NCBI GenBank assembly: GCA_964427915.1
Contig: CAYRWA010000099.1
Coordinates: 1-36,695, forward strand
Source: JAGLCW01 sp964427915
GTDB lineage: Bacteria > Caldisericota > Caldisericia > UBA6126
Direction: 5' to 3'
Length of the DNA stretch: 36,695 nt
The translations under genes and the position numbers were made by a program. Positions 8,813-16,647 of the stretch are shown one piece after another (the stretch's first letter is position 1; each line of letters begins with the position of its first letter). The notes below the pieces were generated by a model. That model was not told the origin of the DNA and searched no databases. It saw only the letters and a list, made by a program, of their open reading frames with translations.

Positions 8813-10009
8813 ATGGATTTGATTACGTCAAATCTACTATTAAACATTGGTCTTATTACTGTTATTTCATTACTTGGGGCAGTCATTTTAAAAAAATATA
8901 GCTTCCCTGCAGTTCTAGTCTACATTGTCATCGGAATGCTAATCAGCCCGTCTGTTCTTAATTTGATCAATCCAACTCTCTTGTCGTATGGTCCAACTAT
9001 CACGCAAATTACGCTTTCAGTTATCGCCTTTTCTATCGGAGAAACCTTTTTAATTAAAAATCTTAAATTTGTGGGCAAACCGGGTGCTATAGTTTCAATC
9101 CTGCAAGCTGTCTTTACTACAGGTATCGTAGCAGGAGGACTCCTTCTTTTAAATACATGGCTCAAGCTTTCTATACCCTCTATTCTTCTTCTTGGAACTA
9201 TTGCAGCAGCAACAGCCCCGGCTAGCACCTTTATGGTAATACGTGAATACAAAGCGAAAGGTCCTTTCACCAACTTCTTGTTGGCAGCTGTTTCTATCGA
9301 CGATGCGGTTGGTATTCTTTTATTCGACATCATGATTGTTGTTAGTAAGCTCATGCTAGGCAAAAGTATGGTAAACATAGGTTTTTCTATCCTTGTTCCT
9401 GTTATTGATATTGCTCTTTCATTGGGATTGGGTATCATTTTGGGACTTCTCCTAGCGTATTCTACGCAGAGAATTCGGGGCAGTTCTTCTTACCTTATAT
9501 TTTCACTTGGTATGATTCTTTTTGCTACTGGGCTTTGTTCTTCTTTTCATTTATCTCCTCTTCTATGTTGTATGGCATTAGGTGGTGCATTCTCGAACTT
9601 TTCAAACAAGTCAACAGAAATATTTTCTGTTGTTGAAAATTTTTCACCACCGCTTATGCTTCTATTCTTCATTGTCTCTGGAGCAAATCTTGATGTCACC
9701 ATTCTCCCTTCCGTTGGATGGATTGGCCTTGCTACAATTGTTTTTCGAACAATTGGGAAGTTATGGGGAACAGAACTCGCTGGCAAAATTGCAGGATTGC
9801 CGCCGAAGGTTAGCAAATACCTTGGTTATGCCATGTTACCACAGGCAGGAGTAGCAATTGGTTTTGCCTTATCTGTAAAAACAACATTTCCAGAATTTGA
9901 ATTCATTACAACCATTGTTGTAGCAAATGTTGTATATAGTCAAATTGTCGGGCCTCTCCTTGCCAAATATGCCCTGTTCCAAACCGGAGAAGCCGCAGTG
10001 GAAAATTGA
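8813..10009 (+). CDS. CPA2-type cation/proton antiporter, first copy
   Basis: A 398-residue membrane protein of the Na_H_Exchanger family with about 12-13 hydrophobic helices. Asp163-Asp164 in AAVSIDDAVGILLF match the paired aspartates of the electrogenic CPA2 group (NapA-like), which bind the cation and protons. No RCK/TrkA-N domain follows, so it is only the transport module. PAVLVYIVIGML and TIAAATAPAST are family-typical helix segments. An AAGGGAT-like ribosome binding site precedes ATG 8813. The next gene is a close paralogue that aligns without gaps over most of the length. The P-II-like gene just upstream may encode its regulator. Na+ or K+ as substrate cannot be decided from sequence. 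Confidence 0.85.
   Translation: MDLITSNLLLNIGLITVISLLGAVILKKYSFPAVLVYIVIGMLISPSVLNLINPTLLSYGPTITQITLSVIAFSIGETFLIKNLKFVGKPGAIVSILQAVFTTGIVAGGLLLLNTWLKLSIPSILLLGTIAAATAPASTFMVIREYKAKGPFTNFLLAAVSIDDAVGILLFDIMIVVSKLMLGKSMVNIGFSILVPVIDIALSLGLGIILGLLLAYSTQRIRGSSSYLIFSLGMILFATGLCSSFHLSPLLCCMALGGAFSNFSNKSTEIFSVVENFSPPLMLLFFIVSGANLDVTILPSVGWIGLATIVFRTIGKLWGTELAGKIAGLPPKVSKYLGYAMLPQAGVAIGFALSVKTTFPEFEFITTIVVANVVYSQIVGPLLAKYALFQTGEAAVEN
9217..9300 (+). repeat. 84-base exact repeat shared by the two antiporter genes, copy 1
   Basis: These 84 bases are identical, including every synonymous position, to 10424-10507. The constant offset of 1207 bases equals the distance between the two start codons. The segment encodes PASTFMVIREYKAKGPF and continues through the conserved aspartate 163. 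Flanking sequence differs at many wobble positions. Confidence 0.95.
9810..9846 (+). repeat. 37-base exact repeat shared by the two antiporter genes, copy 1
   Basis: Identical to 11017-11053 with the same 1207-base offset as the longer tract. It encodes KYLGYAMLPQA and its edges. Sequence on both sides diverges at once. Confidence 0.9.
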
Positions 10010-10019
10010 GAGCTCTTTT

Positions 10020-11219
10020 ATGGAAATGACAGCAGGTAATATTCTATTAAACATTGGCATCATTGGGAGCATTTCCTTAGCTGGATCGATGCTTTTAAAA
10101 AAGTTTAATTATCCAGCTGTTTTGGTATATATCGTTATAGGGATGCTTGTCAGTCCATCCTTATTGAATATCATCAATCCCACGCTTATGTCCTATGATT
10201 TCCTCATTGCACAAGTTGGTCTTTCTTTCATTGCTTTTTCTATTGGAGAAACATTCTCAGTTAAGAACTTAAAGTTAGTTGGTAAACCAGGAGCCATCCT
10301 TTCCATTCTACAATCTGTTCTCACAGCCTTTGTTGTAGCAGTCGGACTGCTTCTTCTCAATCCCTGGTTTCGCCTGCCCATCCCTGCCATTCTTATACTG
10401 GGCACCATTGCAGCAGCTACTGGCCCGGCTAGCACCTTTATGGTAATACGTGAATACAAAGCGAAAGGTCCTTTCACCAACTTCTTGTTGGCAGCTGTTT
10501 CTATCGATGATGTAGTGGCTATCATCTTATTTAACACTATTATCGTAGTTAGTAGAATGATGTTGGGAAGTACCACGGTTAGTATTGGTTTTTCCATCCT
10601 TTTTCCCCTGCTTGACATTGTTTTATCGGTTAGCCTAGGTCTCATTTTAGGCCTTCTCTTGGCTTATGCATGTCAACGCATACATGGAAAATCTAACTAT
10701 CTTTTGTTCACCTTGGTTATGCTTTTATTTGCAACAGGCCTCTGCGTATCTTTCAATTTATCCTACCTTTTATGCTGCATGGCCCTTGGCGGAGCAATGT
10801 CGAATTTCTCCAGTAAATCCAGGGAGATATTTTCTGCTATCGAAAGTTTCTCTCCCCCTATCATGCTTCTGTTTTTCATTGTTTCAGGAGCAAACCTTGA
10901 CATTACTACTCTTCCATCCGTTGGATGGATTGGCTTAGCTACCATTATTCTTCGTTCCATTGGAAAGATATGGAGTCCTCAATGGGTAGGAAAAATTGCT
11001 AGAATTCCCCCCAAAATTAGCAAATACCTTGGTTATGCCATGTTACCACAGGCTGGAGTACCCATAGGATTTGCCTTAACGGTCAAGAGTATTTTTCCAG
11101 AATTTGACTTTATTATTACAATTGTTGTAGCAAATGTTATTTATAGCCAGATTGTTGGACCCCTACTTGCAAAATATGCATTGTTTCAAACAGGGGAAGC
11201 AACGTTAGAAAAAACATAA
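10020..11219 (+). CDS. CPA2-type cation/proton antiporter, second copy
   Basis: A 399-residue paralogue of the preceding gene, with the same helix pattern and the same Asp163-Asp164 pair (VSIDDVVAIILF). The reading frame is open further upstream, to 9927 inside the first gene. ATG 10020 is chosen because it makes the two N-termini align residue for residue (MEMTAGNILLNIG against MDLITSNLLLNIG). It starts 10 bases after the first copy stops. Differences cluster in the first helices and in the loops, while the ion-binding core is nearly identical. The pair may form a heterodimer, or homodimers of different selectivity, since this family works as dimers; this is inference. It also lacks an RCK domain. 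Confidence 0.85.
   Translation: MEMTAGNILLNIGIIGSISLAGSMLLKKFNYPAVLVYIVIGMLVSPSLLNIINPTLMSYDFLIAQVGLSFIAFSIGETFSVKNLKLVGKPGAILSILQSVLTAFVVAVGLLLLNPWFRLPIPAILILGTIAAATGPASTFMVIREYKAKGPFTNFLLAAVSIDDVVAIILFNTIIVVSRMMLGSTTVSIGFSILFPLLDIVLSVSLGLILGLLLAYACQRIHGKSNYLLFTLVMLLFATGLCVSFNLSYLLCCMALGGAMSNFSSKSREIFSAIESFSPPIMLLFFIVSGANLDITTLPSVGWIGLATIILRSIGKIWSPQWVGKIARIPPKISKYLGYAMLPQAGVPIGFALTVKSIFPEFDFIITIVVANVIYSQIVGPLLAKYALFQTGEATLEKT
10424..10507 (+). repeat. 84-base exact repeat shared by the two antiporter genes, copy 2
   Basis: Second copy of the tract at 9217-9300. The first mismatch on the left is G against C, and on the right T against C. Confidence 0.95.
11017..11053 (+). repeat. 37-base exact repeat shared by the two antiporter genes, copy 2
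   Basis: Second copy of the tract at 9810-9846. Confidence 0.9.
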
Positions 11220-11248
11220 TCTTATTATGAAATGATCTAGGAGGCACT

Positions 11249-12109
11249 ATGAACAATCAAGTTGGTTTTATCGGATACGGTCATTTAGGGAAGGCCATGA
11301 TTCAAAGATTTTCTGAGAAGAATATCCCCCTTTTGCTGTGGAATCGAACAATGGATGCATTAAAGGATAGCCATTTGCCTGTAGCAAAAACCTTATCGTC
11401 CCTTGGCAAAGAATGTACCTCTATTTTTATCAATGTCTACGATAGCAAAGCCGTTCGAGAAATCCTTCATGAATTGCTCCCGAGTTACAAACAAGGTCGT
11501 ATTATCATTGACACAACAACTAATCACTACAAAGAAGTGCTTGATTTTCATTCAATGTGTAAAGAAAGGAAAGTTGCATATATTGAAGCCCCCGTACTTG
11601 GAAGTGTCATTCCTGCTTCCAAAGGTATGCTTACTACTTTAGTAAGTGGTAATGAGGACTCATATGAAACAATTCGACCCCTCCTTTCTATTCTGTCTAG
11701 ACATATCTACTATCTTGCCAAACCAGGCCTTGCTTCGAAAATGAAGGTTGTTAACAATTTATGCCTAGGTTCTTTCATGACTACTTTAGCTGAGTCTGTT
11801 CATTTGGGAGAAGCCATTGGTATACCCAAGTCAAAAGTTCTTGAAATACTGAGCAATGGTGGTGGTGATTCCTTAGTACTACGAGCAAAATCTAAGAATA
11901 TCGAACAAGAAAACTTTGACACTCAGTTTTCAAATGCCTGTATGAAAAAGGATTTAAACCTTGTCACAGAATTATCGCAAGAACTGAATCACACATTGTT
12001 CACTGCTGCAGCAGCAAAAAACCTGTATACACTCCTTAGCAACGGGGACATGGAGGACAAAGACTTTTCTTCTATCTATCAGTATATTCAAGACATCAAC
12101 AAGCTGTAA
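11249..12109 (+). CDS. NAD(P)-dependent beta-hydroxyacid dehydrogenase (3-hydroxyisobutyrate dehydrogenase family)
   Basis: A 286-residue cytoplasmic reductase. GFIGYGHLGKAM carries the GxGxxG dinucleotide site at residues 9-14. The motif WNRT at 31-34 puts an arginine where NADP-preferring members have one. IEAPVLGSVIPASKG (112-126) is the substrate loop and resembles the glyoxylate/succinic-semialdehyde reductase branch. Lys166 in KMKVVNN is the expected catalytic lysine. Length fits the family. A perfect AGGAGG ribosome binding site lies 6 bases before the ATG. It is the last gene of the plus-strand operon, 29 bases after the second antiporter. Its metabolic link to the antiporters is unclear. 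No terminator hairpin is visible in the 48 bases to the converging tldE gene. Confidence 0.85.
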   Translation: MNNQVGFIGYGHLGKAMIQRFSEKNIPLLLWNRTMDALKDSHLPVAKTLSSLGKECTSIFINVYDSKAVREILHELLPSYKQGRIIIDTTTNHYKEVLDFHSMCKERKVAYIEAPVLGSVIPASKGMLTTLVSGNEDSYETIRPLLSILSRHIYYLAKPGLASKMKVVNNLCLGSFMTTLAESVHLGEAIGIPKSKVLEILSNGGGDSLVLRAKSKNIEQENFDTQFSNACMKKDLNLVTELSQELNHTLFTAAAAKNLYTLLSNGDMEDKDFSSIYQYIQDINKL

Positions 12110-12157
12110 CAAAAAACATTTTGCAAACCTGGGGCTTCACACAATAGAAAGAATAGA

Positions 12158-13501
12158 CTATTCTGGTAGTACCTCTGTAAATCGCATTTTTTTACATAGC
12201 AAAGAAGGAGCTACCGTGCCACCATAAAAAGAGCCCATAAATCGAGAATCGTTGCCAACTGCAGCAATGTTAGATAAAACTTCAAAGATATTGTCGGAGT
12301 AGCGAAGATTTTTGATTGGTTTTAATTGGCCATTTTCAATACAAAAAGTACCGTCCCTTGTTAGTGCGGTTACTTCTCCGTCAATAGGACTAACAGGATT
12401 AGCATACCAAAAGCGAGTAACATAAATACCTTTTTCAACGTGGGATATCATTTCATTGGGATCTTGCGTAGTCGAAGACTCCACAATAAGATTTGTTGGT
12501 ATCGGCCCCATATTACCGGGTAAAGCATTTCCTGTATTTGGTTTGTTGTATTTTTTTGCAAACTTATCATCGAATACCATTTCCTTGAATACTCCATTTT
12601 GAATCAACTTCACTGGATGGATATGTGGGTACCCTTGATGATCCATATACATGGATATTTGCTTTGGATGCAAAGGATCTTCCGTTATGTTCAAGCAAGA
12701 GTCTAGTACTTGGGTGTTGAGTTTTTCCGATAGATAGGATCTTTTTTCGTCAATGGCTTTTGTTCCCATTGAAATAAAAGCCATCATTCGGAGAATGTCA
12801 GCCACAGCTTCAGGTTTGAGAAAAACGGCATAATCTCCGGGCTCAATGGTACCAGGAGATATACCTTTTTTGCATATCTCTATCGATTCTTTAATGACTC
12901 TTTCTATCGAAAGATCTTGGATCGTTTTCGCTGTCGATTGGGAATAGCCCGATACTCTACCATTCATGATTTGAGACTGAAACTGTACAGAAGATGAATG
13001 GGACTCGTTTACCAGTCCATTAGAATTCACACAAGCTGCTTGAAAGTTATCAAACAAAAAGCTGCCATATGCTTCAAGCGAAGCATTTTTCACTTGTTGA
13101 AAATAGGCAGGAAAGAAGGATAAGCTTTTTTCGTAGAATTCGTCTGGATCTATAGTAGGATTATCTTTCATGTATTCTGGCTGAGATGGTGGCTCTGGAT
13201 AGCCAGAAAACTCTTGGTTTTCTGCAATTGTTTCGCAAATGCTCTGCAAAGATTGTATTGAGTTTACAATTTCATCAAAGTTGTTTGCATCAAGACTTGT
13301 TCTTGCTACACGTTTGCCCTTGGCTAATTCGATACCAAGAGATGTTTGCACTGATCGATTGTTTTGATGAATATTGGATTGTGCAAATCGTAGCATTGTG
13401 GATTCTGTTTGATGAAATGATACCTGATACTCCCAACCAGAGAGATTTTTTTGTAAATATTCTAGTGTTTGCTGTGTAAGCTTTGAGTCCATTATCTTCA
13501 T
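12158..13501 (-). CDS. tldE: TldE/PmbA-type metalloprotease partner subunit
   Basis: A 447-residue protein of the modulator-of-gyrase (PmbA/TldD) family. It lacks the HExxxH motif, as expected for the TldE half, which forms the peptide channel with TldD. The C-terminus carries the family end signature GNDSRFMGSFYGGTVAPSLL, and GNALPGNMGPIPTNL is also typical. In E. coli the TldD/E complex degrades unfolded peptides, trims leader peptides from modified peptides such as microcin B17, and processes the CcdA antitoxin. The ATG overlaps the tldD stop by 4 bases (ATGA), with GGGG 8 bases upstream as ribosome binding site. It closes the long minus-strand operon. No RiPP precursor was recognised nearby. 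Confidence 0.9.
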   Translation of the reverse strand: MKIMDSKLTQQTLEYLQKNLSGWEYQVSFHQTESTMLRFAQSNIHQNNRSVQTSLGIELAKGKRVARTSLDANNFDEIVNSIQSLQSICETIAENQEFSGYPEPPSQPEYMKDNPTIDPDEFYEKSLSFFPAYFQQVKNASLEAYGSFLFDNFQAACVNSNGLVNESHSSSVQFQSQIMNGRVSGYSQSTAKTIQDLSIERVIKESIEICKKGISPGTIEPGDYAVFLKPEAVADILRMMAFISMGTKAIDEKRSYLSEKLNTQVLDSCLNITEDPLHPKQISMYMDHQGYPHIHPVKLIQNGVFKEMVFDDKFAKKYNKPNTGNALPGNMGPIPTNLIVESSTTQDPNEMISHVEKGIYVTRFWYANPVSPIDGEVTALTRDGTFCIENGQLKPIKNLRYSDNIFEVLSNIAAVGNDSRFMGSFYGGTVAPSLLCKKMRFTEVLPE

Positions 13502-14940
13502 TGAATTACCCCTACTTTTCGGTTTCTAAATCGTACTGGAGAAGTACCATGAGAAAGCTTCATCAGTTGTCCTGGTTCTCCTTTTCCGCAATTAGGGACT
13601 CCGTAAATATGATAATGCGATTCGTCTCCAATTGCATCGCAAGACTTCCAAAACGTAGGAGATTCTCCCATATACGTTGGATTCTTCACAACTTCTTGTA
13701 AGTTTCCTTTTCGAATGACCCTACCATATTGCGAACCAAATTGAAAATTCATTCTTCGATCATCAATAGACCAACTCTTAATCCCATCAAATAAAATACC
13801 GTCTTCAATATCGCTTATCATCTGTTGTAAGGATTGATCACCTGGTATCAAATTAATGGAAGTCATACGTATCAATGGATAGTTCCAATATCCATCGGCT
13901 CGCATAGCACCCATTGGTTGATCTCCGGTCTTATAGGCAGTTTCGCGAGAATTTAAGTACCCTTCTAAAATCCCTTTTTTAATAAGATACACTTTTTGCG
14001 CTTTGACCCCTTCATCGTCATAACCAAAAGAACCAAAAGCTCCCGGAACAGTTGCATCCGCTGTAATATTAACAATGGGGGATGCCAATTGTGAAACTCC
14101 TAGTTTATCTCGAGTCATATAGGACGTTCCTGCATATGCTGCTTCGCTTCCCATCACTCGATCTAGTTCTGCTGGATGCCCAATTGACTCATGAATCTGC
14201 AATGCCATTTGATTGCCCATAATGATAATATCCTTTGTTCCCGAAGGACACAAAGGAGCATTGGATAACGCCACAGCGTCTTGAGCGCATTGCAAAGCAT
14301 TTCCTACAAGGTCTGTTTTTCTAACAAACTCATAGCCAAAGGTAGAATAATCCCCACCAAAAGCATTGGGGTAGCTACGGCTTTGGAATTCTCCTTGATC
14401 GTTTCTAGCAAAAGCAGTTATACCGCATCCTGTCTCATGTCTAGTCTGCTCTATAAAAGAGCCTTCTGTAGATAGAAAAAATTTATGAAGCTTCCGAAAT
14501 GACATAGAAGTTTCTCGTAAAAAAACAGAGGGAATTTTCATGGCAGAAGAAGCCTGTTTTAGGTATTCAATTTTTTCTTGTAGAGATACTTCAAAGGGGT
14601 CTATCGTTGCCACCGACTTTACGCAATCTTCTACAACGGGAATTGATGCCAATTGAATAGTTTGAGTGGAAACCTTCGCTGCTATTTCTGCTAATTGAAC
14701 TGCTTGCTTAACTGTTTCTTCTACACTTTTCTGCTCTATGTTATTAGTAGAAGCAAACCCCCAGGAACCATTTTTTAAAACGCGAACACCGTAGCCAATT
14801 TGTACCGACATTCGGTTTGAATCAACCGATTCATTTCGCAGCCGCAGATCATGGGAATGTATTTCTTCAAATCGAATATCTGCATATTGCACATGAAAGG
14901 ACTTTGCTACATCCAAATAAAAAGAAAGTTTGTTTTTCAT
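13498..14940 (-). CDS. tldD: Metalloprotease TldD
   Basis: The catalytic half of the TldD/E zinc protease, 480 residues. The motif QIHESIGHPAELDR holds His250, Glu251 and His255 (HExxxH). Cys451 in VPNCGKGEPGQ is the likely third zinc ligand, as in E. coli TldD. Length and the presence of tldE directly downstream match the family. It is cytoplasmic. A GGGGAT ribosome binding site lies 5 bases before the ATG. The gene starts 1 base after the stop of the small membrane protein gene, so it depends on the operon for transcription. Confidence 0.93.
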   Translation of the reverse strand: MKNKLSFYLDVAKSFHVQYADIRFEEIHSHDLRLRNESVDSNRMSVQIGYGVRVLKNGSWGFASTNNIEQKSVEETVKQAVQLAEIAAKVSTQTIQLASIPVVEDCVKSVATIDPFEVSLQEKIEYLKQASSAMKIPSVFLRETSMSFRKLHKFFLSTEGSFIEQTRHETGCGITAFARNDQGEFQSRSYPNAFGGDYSTFGYEFVRKTDLVGNALQCAQDAVALSNAPLCPSGTKDIIIMGNQMALQIHESIGHPAELDRVMGSEAAYAGTSYMTRDKLGVSQLASPIVNITADATVPGAFGSFGYDDEGVKAQKVYLIKKGILEGYLNSRETAYKTGDQPMGAMRADGYWNYPLIRMTSINLIPGDQSLQQMISDIEDGILFDGIKSWSIDDRRMNFQFGSQYGRVIRKGNLQEVVKNPTYMGESPTFWKSCDAIGDESHYHIYGVPNCGKGEPGQLMKLSHGTSPVRFRNRKVGVIQ

Positions 14941-14941
14941 T

Positions 14942-15511
14942 TCAATCCCCTAATGCTTGAAGGCGTTCTAGATAATACGGAACGGAAGAGGATTTTAATC
15001 GCACTCCTTCATAGTCAAGATTCTGCAAAAAATCAATGAAACTGTTTTCGGCCTCTTCCCATCCACCGTTTTCATTTACAACATAATATTCATAGGTTTC
15101 TTGAACAATTTCATTTAGTTTTTCTTCAAAATTGTTGATTTTTGTTTCTACTTCAGGATCTTGAAAAAAATAAGCCTGTATTTGTTCTCCAAAAAGATTG
15201 TATGCTTCTTCTTTGAGAGCATTGATTGATGAAGGATCTGAATAGTCTCCAACAACAATGGGTTCTTCTTCATCAAGAACTACTTCTGTTTGTTGAGATT
15301 GGTTTTTCTGCACAAAAGAAGAAAAGAACCCTGTATGGGAATAGATATAGTAAGAAAGCATCCCCACAACAATAATACAAACAACCACAATAGAGAAAAA
15401 TTTAGTGGCAATTGATTTTTTTGTTTTGGGTCTAGGTTTCCATGAACCAGATTCGATTGTTTCTAGTTCCTCGATATCTGTATTTTCATAAGGCGTTTCC
15501 ATTTGTTTCAC
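14942..15511 (-). CDS. Small single-pass membrane protein, unknown family
   Basis: I place the start at GTG 15511, because GGAGGA (15516-15521) lies 4 bases upstream. The frame is open further, to 15589, but the ATG at 15523 has no ribosome binding site and 15589 lies inside gspF. The product is 189 residues: an acidic cytoplasmic N-terminus of about 30 residues, basic residues, a helix at about 37-58 (FFSIVVVCIIVVGMLSYYIY), then an acidic extracytoplasmic domain rich in Glu and Asp with predicted helices. I do not recognise it. It is not a type IV pilin: there is no prepilin cleavage motif (G followed by F and T/E) and the helix is not at the mature N-terminus. Its place after gspE and gspF suggests a possible inner-membrane assembly partner, like PilO or PilN, but only by position. 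Confidence 0.7.
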   Translation of the reverse strand: MKQMETPYENTDIEELETIESGSWKPRPKTKKSIATKFFSIVVVCIIVVGMLSYYIYSHTGFFSSFVQKNQSQQTEVVLDEEEPIVVGDYSDPSSINALKEEAYNLFGEQIQAYFFQDPEVETKINNFEEKLNEIVQETYEYYVVNENGGWEEAENSFIDFLQNLDYEGVRLKSSSVPYYLERLQALGD

Positions 15512-15570
15512 TGTATCCTCCATGATGAATAGATTGAAGATCGTTGTATATGAGTCTATCAATATTTCTC

Positions 15571-16647
15571 TTAGAATCCACTCATCCATTCCATAGAACT
15601 AAACATTTCAAAAATGGGCAAATATACCTTTGTGATAACGAACAACACCATCAAACCTATGCAACCCAATGAAACAGGTTCGATCAGTTTCGTACCTTTT
15701 TTCTTATGGTCTTCCATTTCTTGGGAGATGACAGAGATCAAAAAATCGGTGTTTTCAATAAACTGATCTTTGTTTAGGCTTGATTTCAGAAAAGCAATAA
15801 ACGAACCCTGTTTACCAAAAGAAGAAGCAAATTTTGTTAGATCCATATTGCCTGTGTAAATTTGTTGAAAGATAAACGAAAGCTCATCACGTAAAGGTTC
15901 CTTCTGGATTGTTTCCAGCGATAACTCCAACGCTTTCTCCAGTGGAATTTCATCTTTTAGTAGCATGGATAAAAGAGTAAAAAAAGACAACAATTCTTTT
16001 TTTCGTATGTAAGTGCTATACAAAGGAAGGCGTAGCAATAACCAATCAACACAGTATCGATTCTTTTGTATAAGCCACCAAAACACTCCGATAAGAAGTG
16101 TGAAGCCAACTACAACATAGCTCCAATTCATTGCAAACCAATCAAAAAAAGAAATCATCGACACCATAGAACTTGGCAATGCTAGTTGCAACGATTCTGC
16201 CATGGAAACCATATTTGGAATAGCAAATGCAACAATTCCGCACGAAAGAAAAAAGGTGGAAACAAAAACAAATACAGGGTAAAAAGCCTGGGATCTACGA
16301 TCTTTTCGTGCATCATACTGTTTTTTTGAAAACGTATAGGCCTGTAACAGATAAGAACCCAAATGACCTGTAGTCTCTCCGCTACTAATAATAGCAAGAA
16401 AAAAGGCCGGCGGTTGCAAAATAGAGTTCACTGATGCAGCAATAGAGTTGCCATGAGATAACTCCTCAAGGAGAGTTTCGCATACTTTTTTAATCTTTCT
16501 GGATTTTTGTGTTTGTACTAGGATTTCAAGAGTTTTCACTACAGATATTCTTTGACACAACATTAAGCTCACTTGAAAAAGAAACTGTAATTTTTCGGAA
16601 GCCGTAAGAACAATGATTTTGGATGAATGTTTCTTCTTTACAAACAA
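15571..16647 (-). CDS. GspF/PilC-like inner-membrane platform protein
   Basis: A 358-residue protein of the T2SSF family, the membrane platform turned by the GspE/PilB ATPase in type II secretion and type IV pilus systems. Two repeated cytoplasmic helical domains are visible. The first ends in SSGETTGHLGSYLLQAY, with the conserved GE-x-TG of the family. Helices lie near 128-150, 172-195 and 330-352. The start is TTG 16647, supported by AGGAAG 7 bases upstream. It overlaps the end of gspE by 10 bases. About 50 residues shorter than typical PilC proteins, mainly at the N-terminus. Confidence 0.85.
   Translation of the reverse strand: MFVKKKHSSKIIVLTASEKLQFLFQVSLMLCQRISVVKTLEILVQTQKSRKIKKVCETLLEELSHGNSIAASVNSILQPPAFFLAIISSGETTGHLGSYLLQAYTFSKKQYDARKDRRSQAFYPVFVFVSTFFLSCGIVAFAIPNMVSMAESLQLALPSSMVSMISFFDWFAMNWSYVVVGFTLLIGVFWWLIQKNRYCVDWLLLRLPLYSTYIRKKELLSFFTLLSMLLKDEIPLEKALELSLETIQKEPLRDELSFIFQQIYTGNMDLTKFASSFGKQGSFIAFLKSSLNKDQFIENTDFLISVISQEMEDHKKKGTKLIEPVSLGCIGLMVLFVITKVYLPIFEMFSSMEWMSGF

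Noticed and set aside
8920..9438. 172-codon open frame on the minus strand opposite the first antiporter, with a similar 150-codon frame at 10193-10645 opposite the second
   Set aside because: Both are shadows of the sense genes. They resemble each other only because the two antiporter genes are paralogues, and neither has a ribosome binding site or family signature.
9927..10019. 31-residue extension of the second antiporter
   Set aside because: It is out-of-frame reading of the first antiporter's end; starting at ATG 10020 aligns the two paralogues exactly.
12150..12164. Perfect inverted repeat AGAATAG-A-CTATTCT between the convergent reductase and tldE genes
   Set aside because: A one-base loop cannot form a useful hairpin, there is no G+C-rich stem or T tract, and it overlaps the tldE stop. 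Probably chance.
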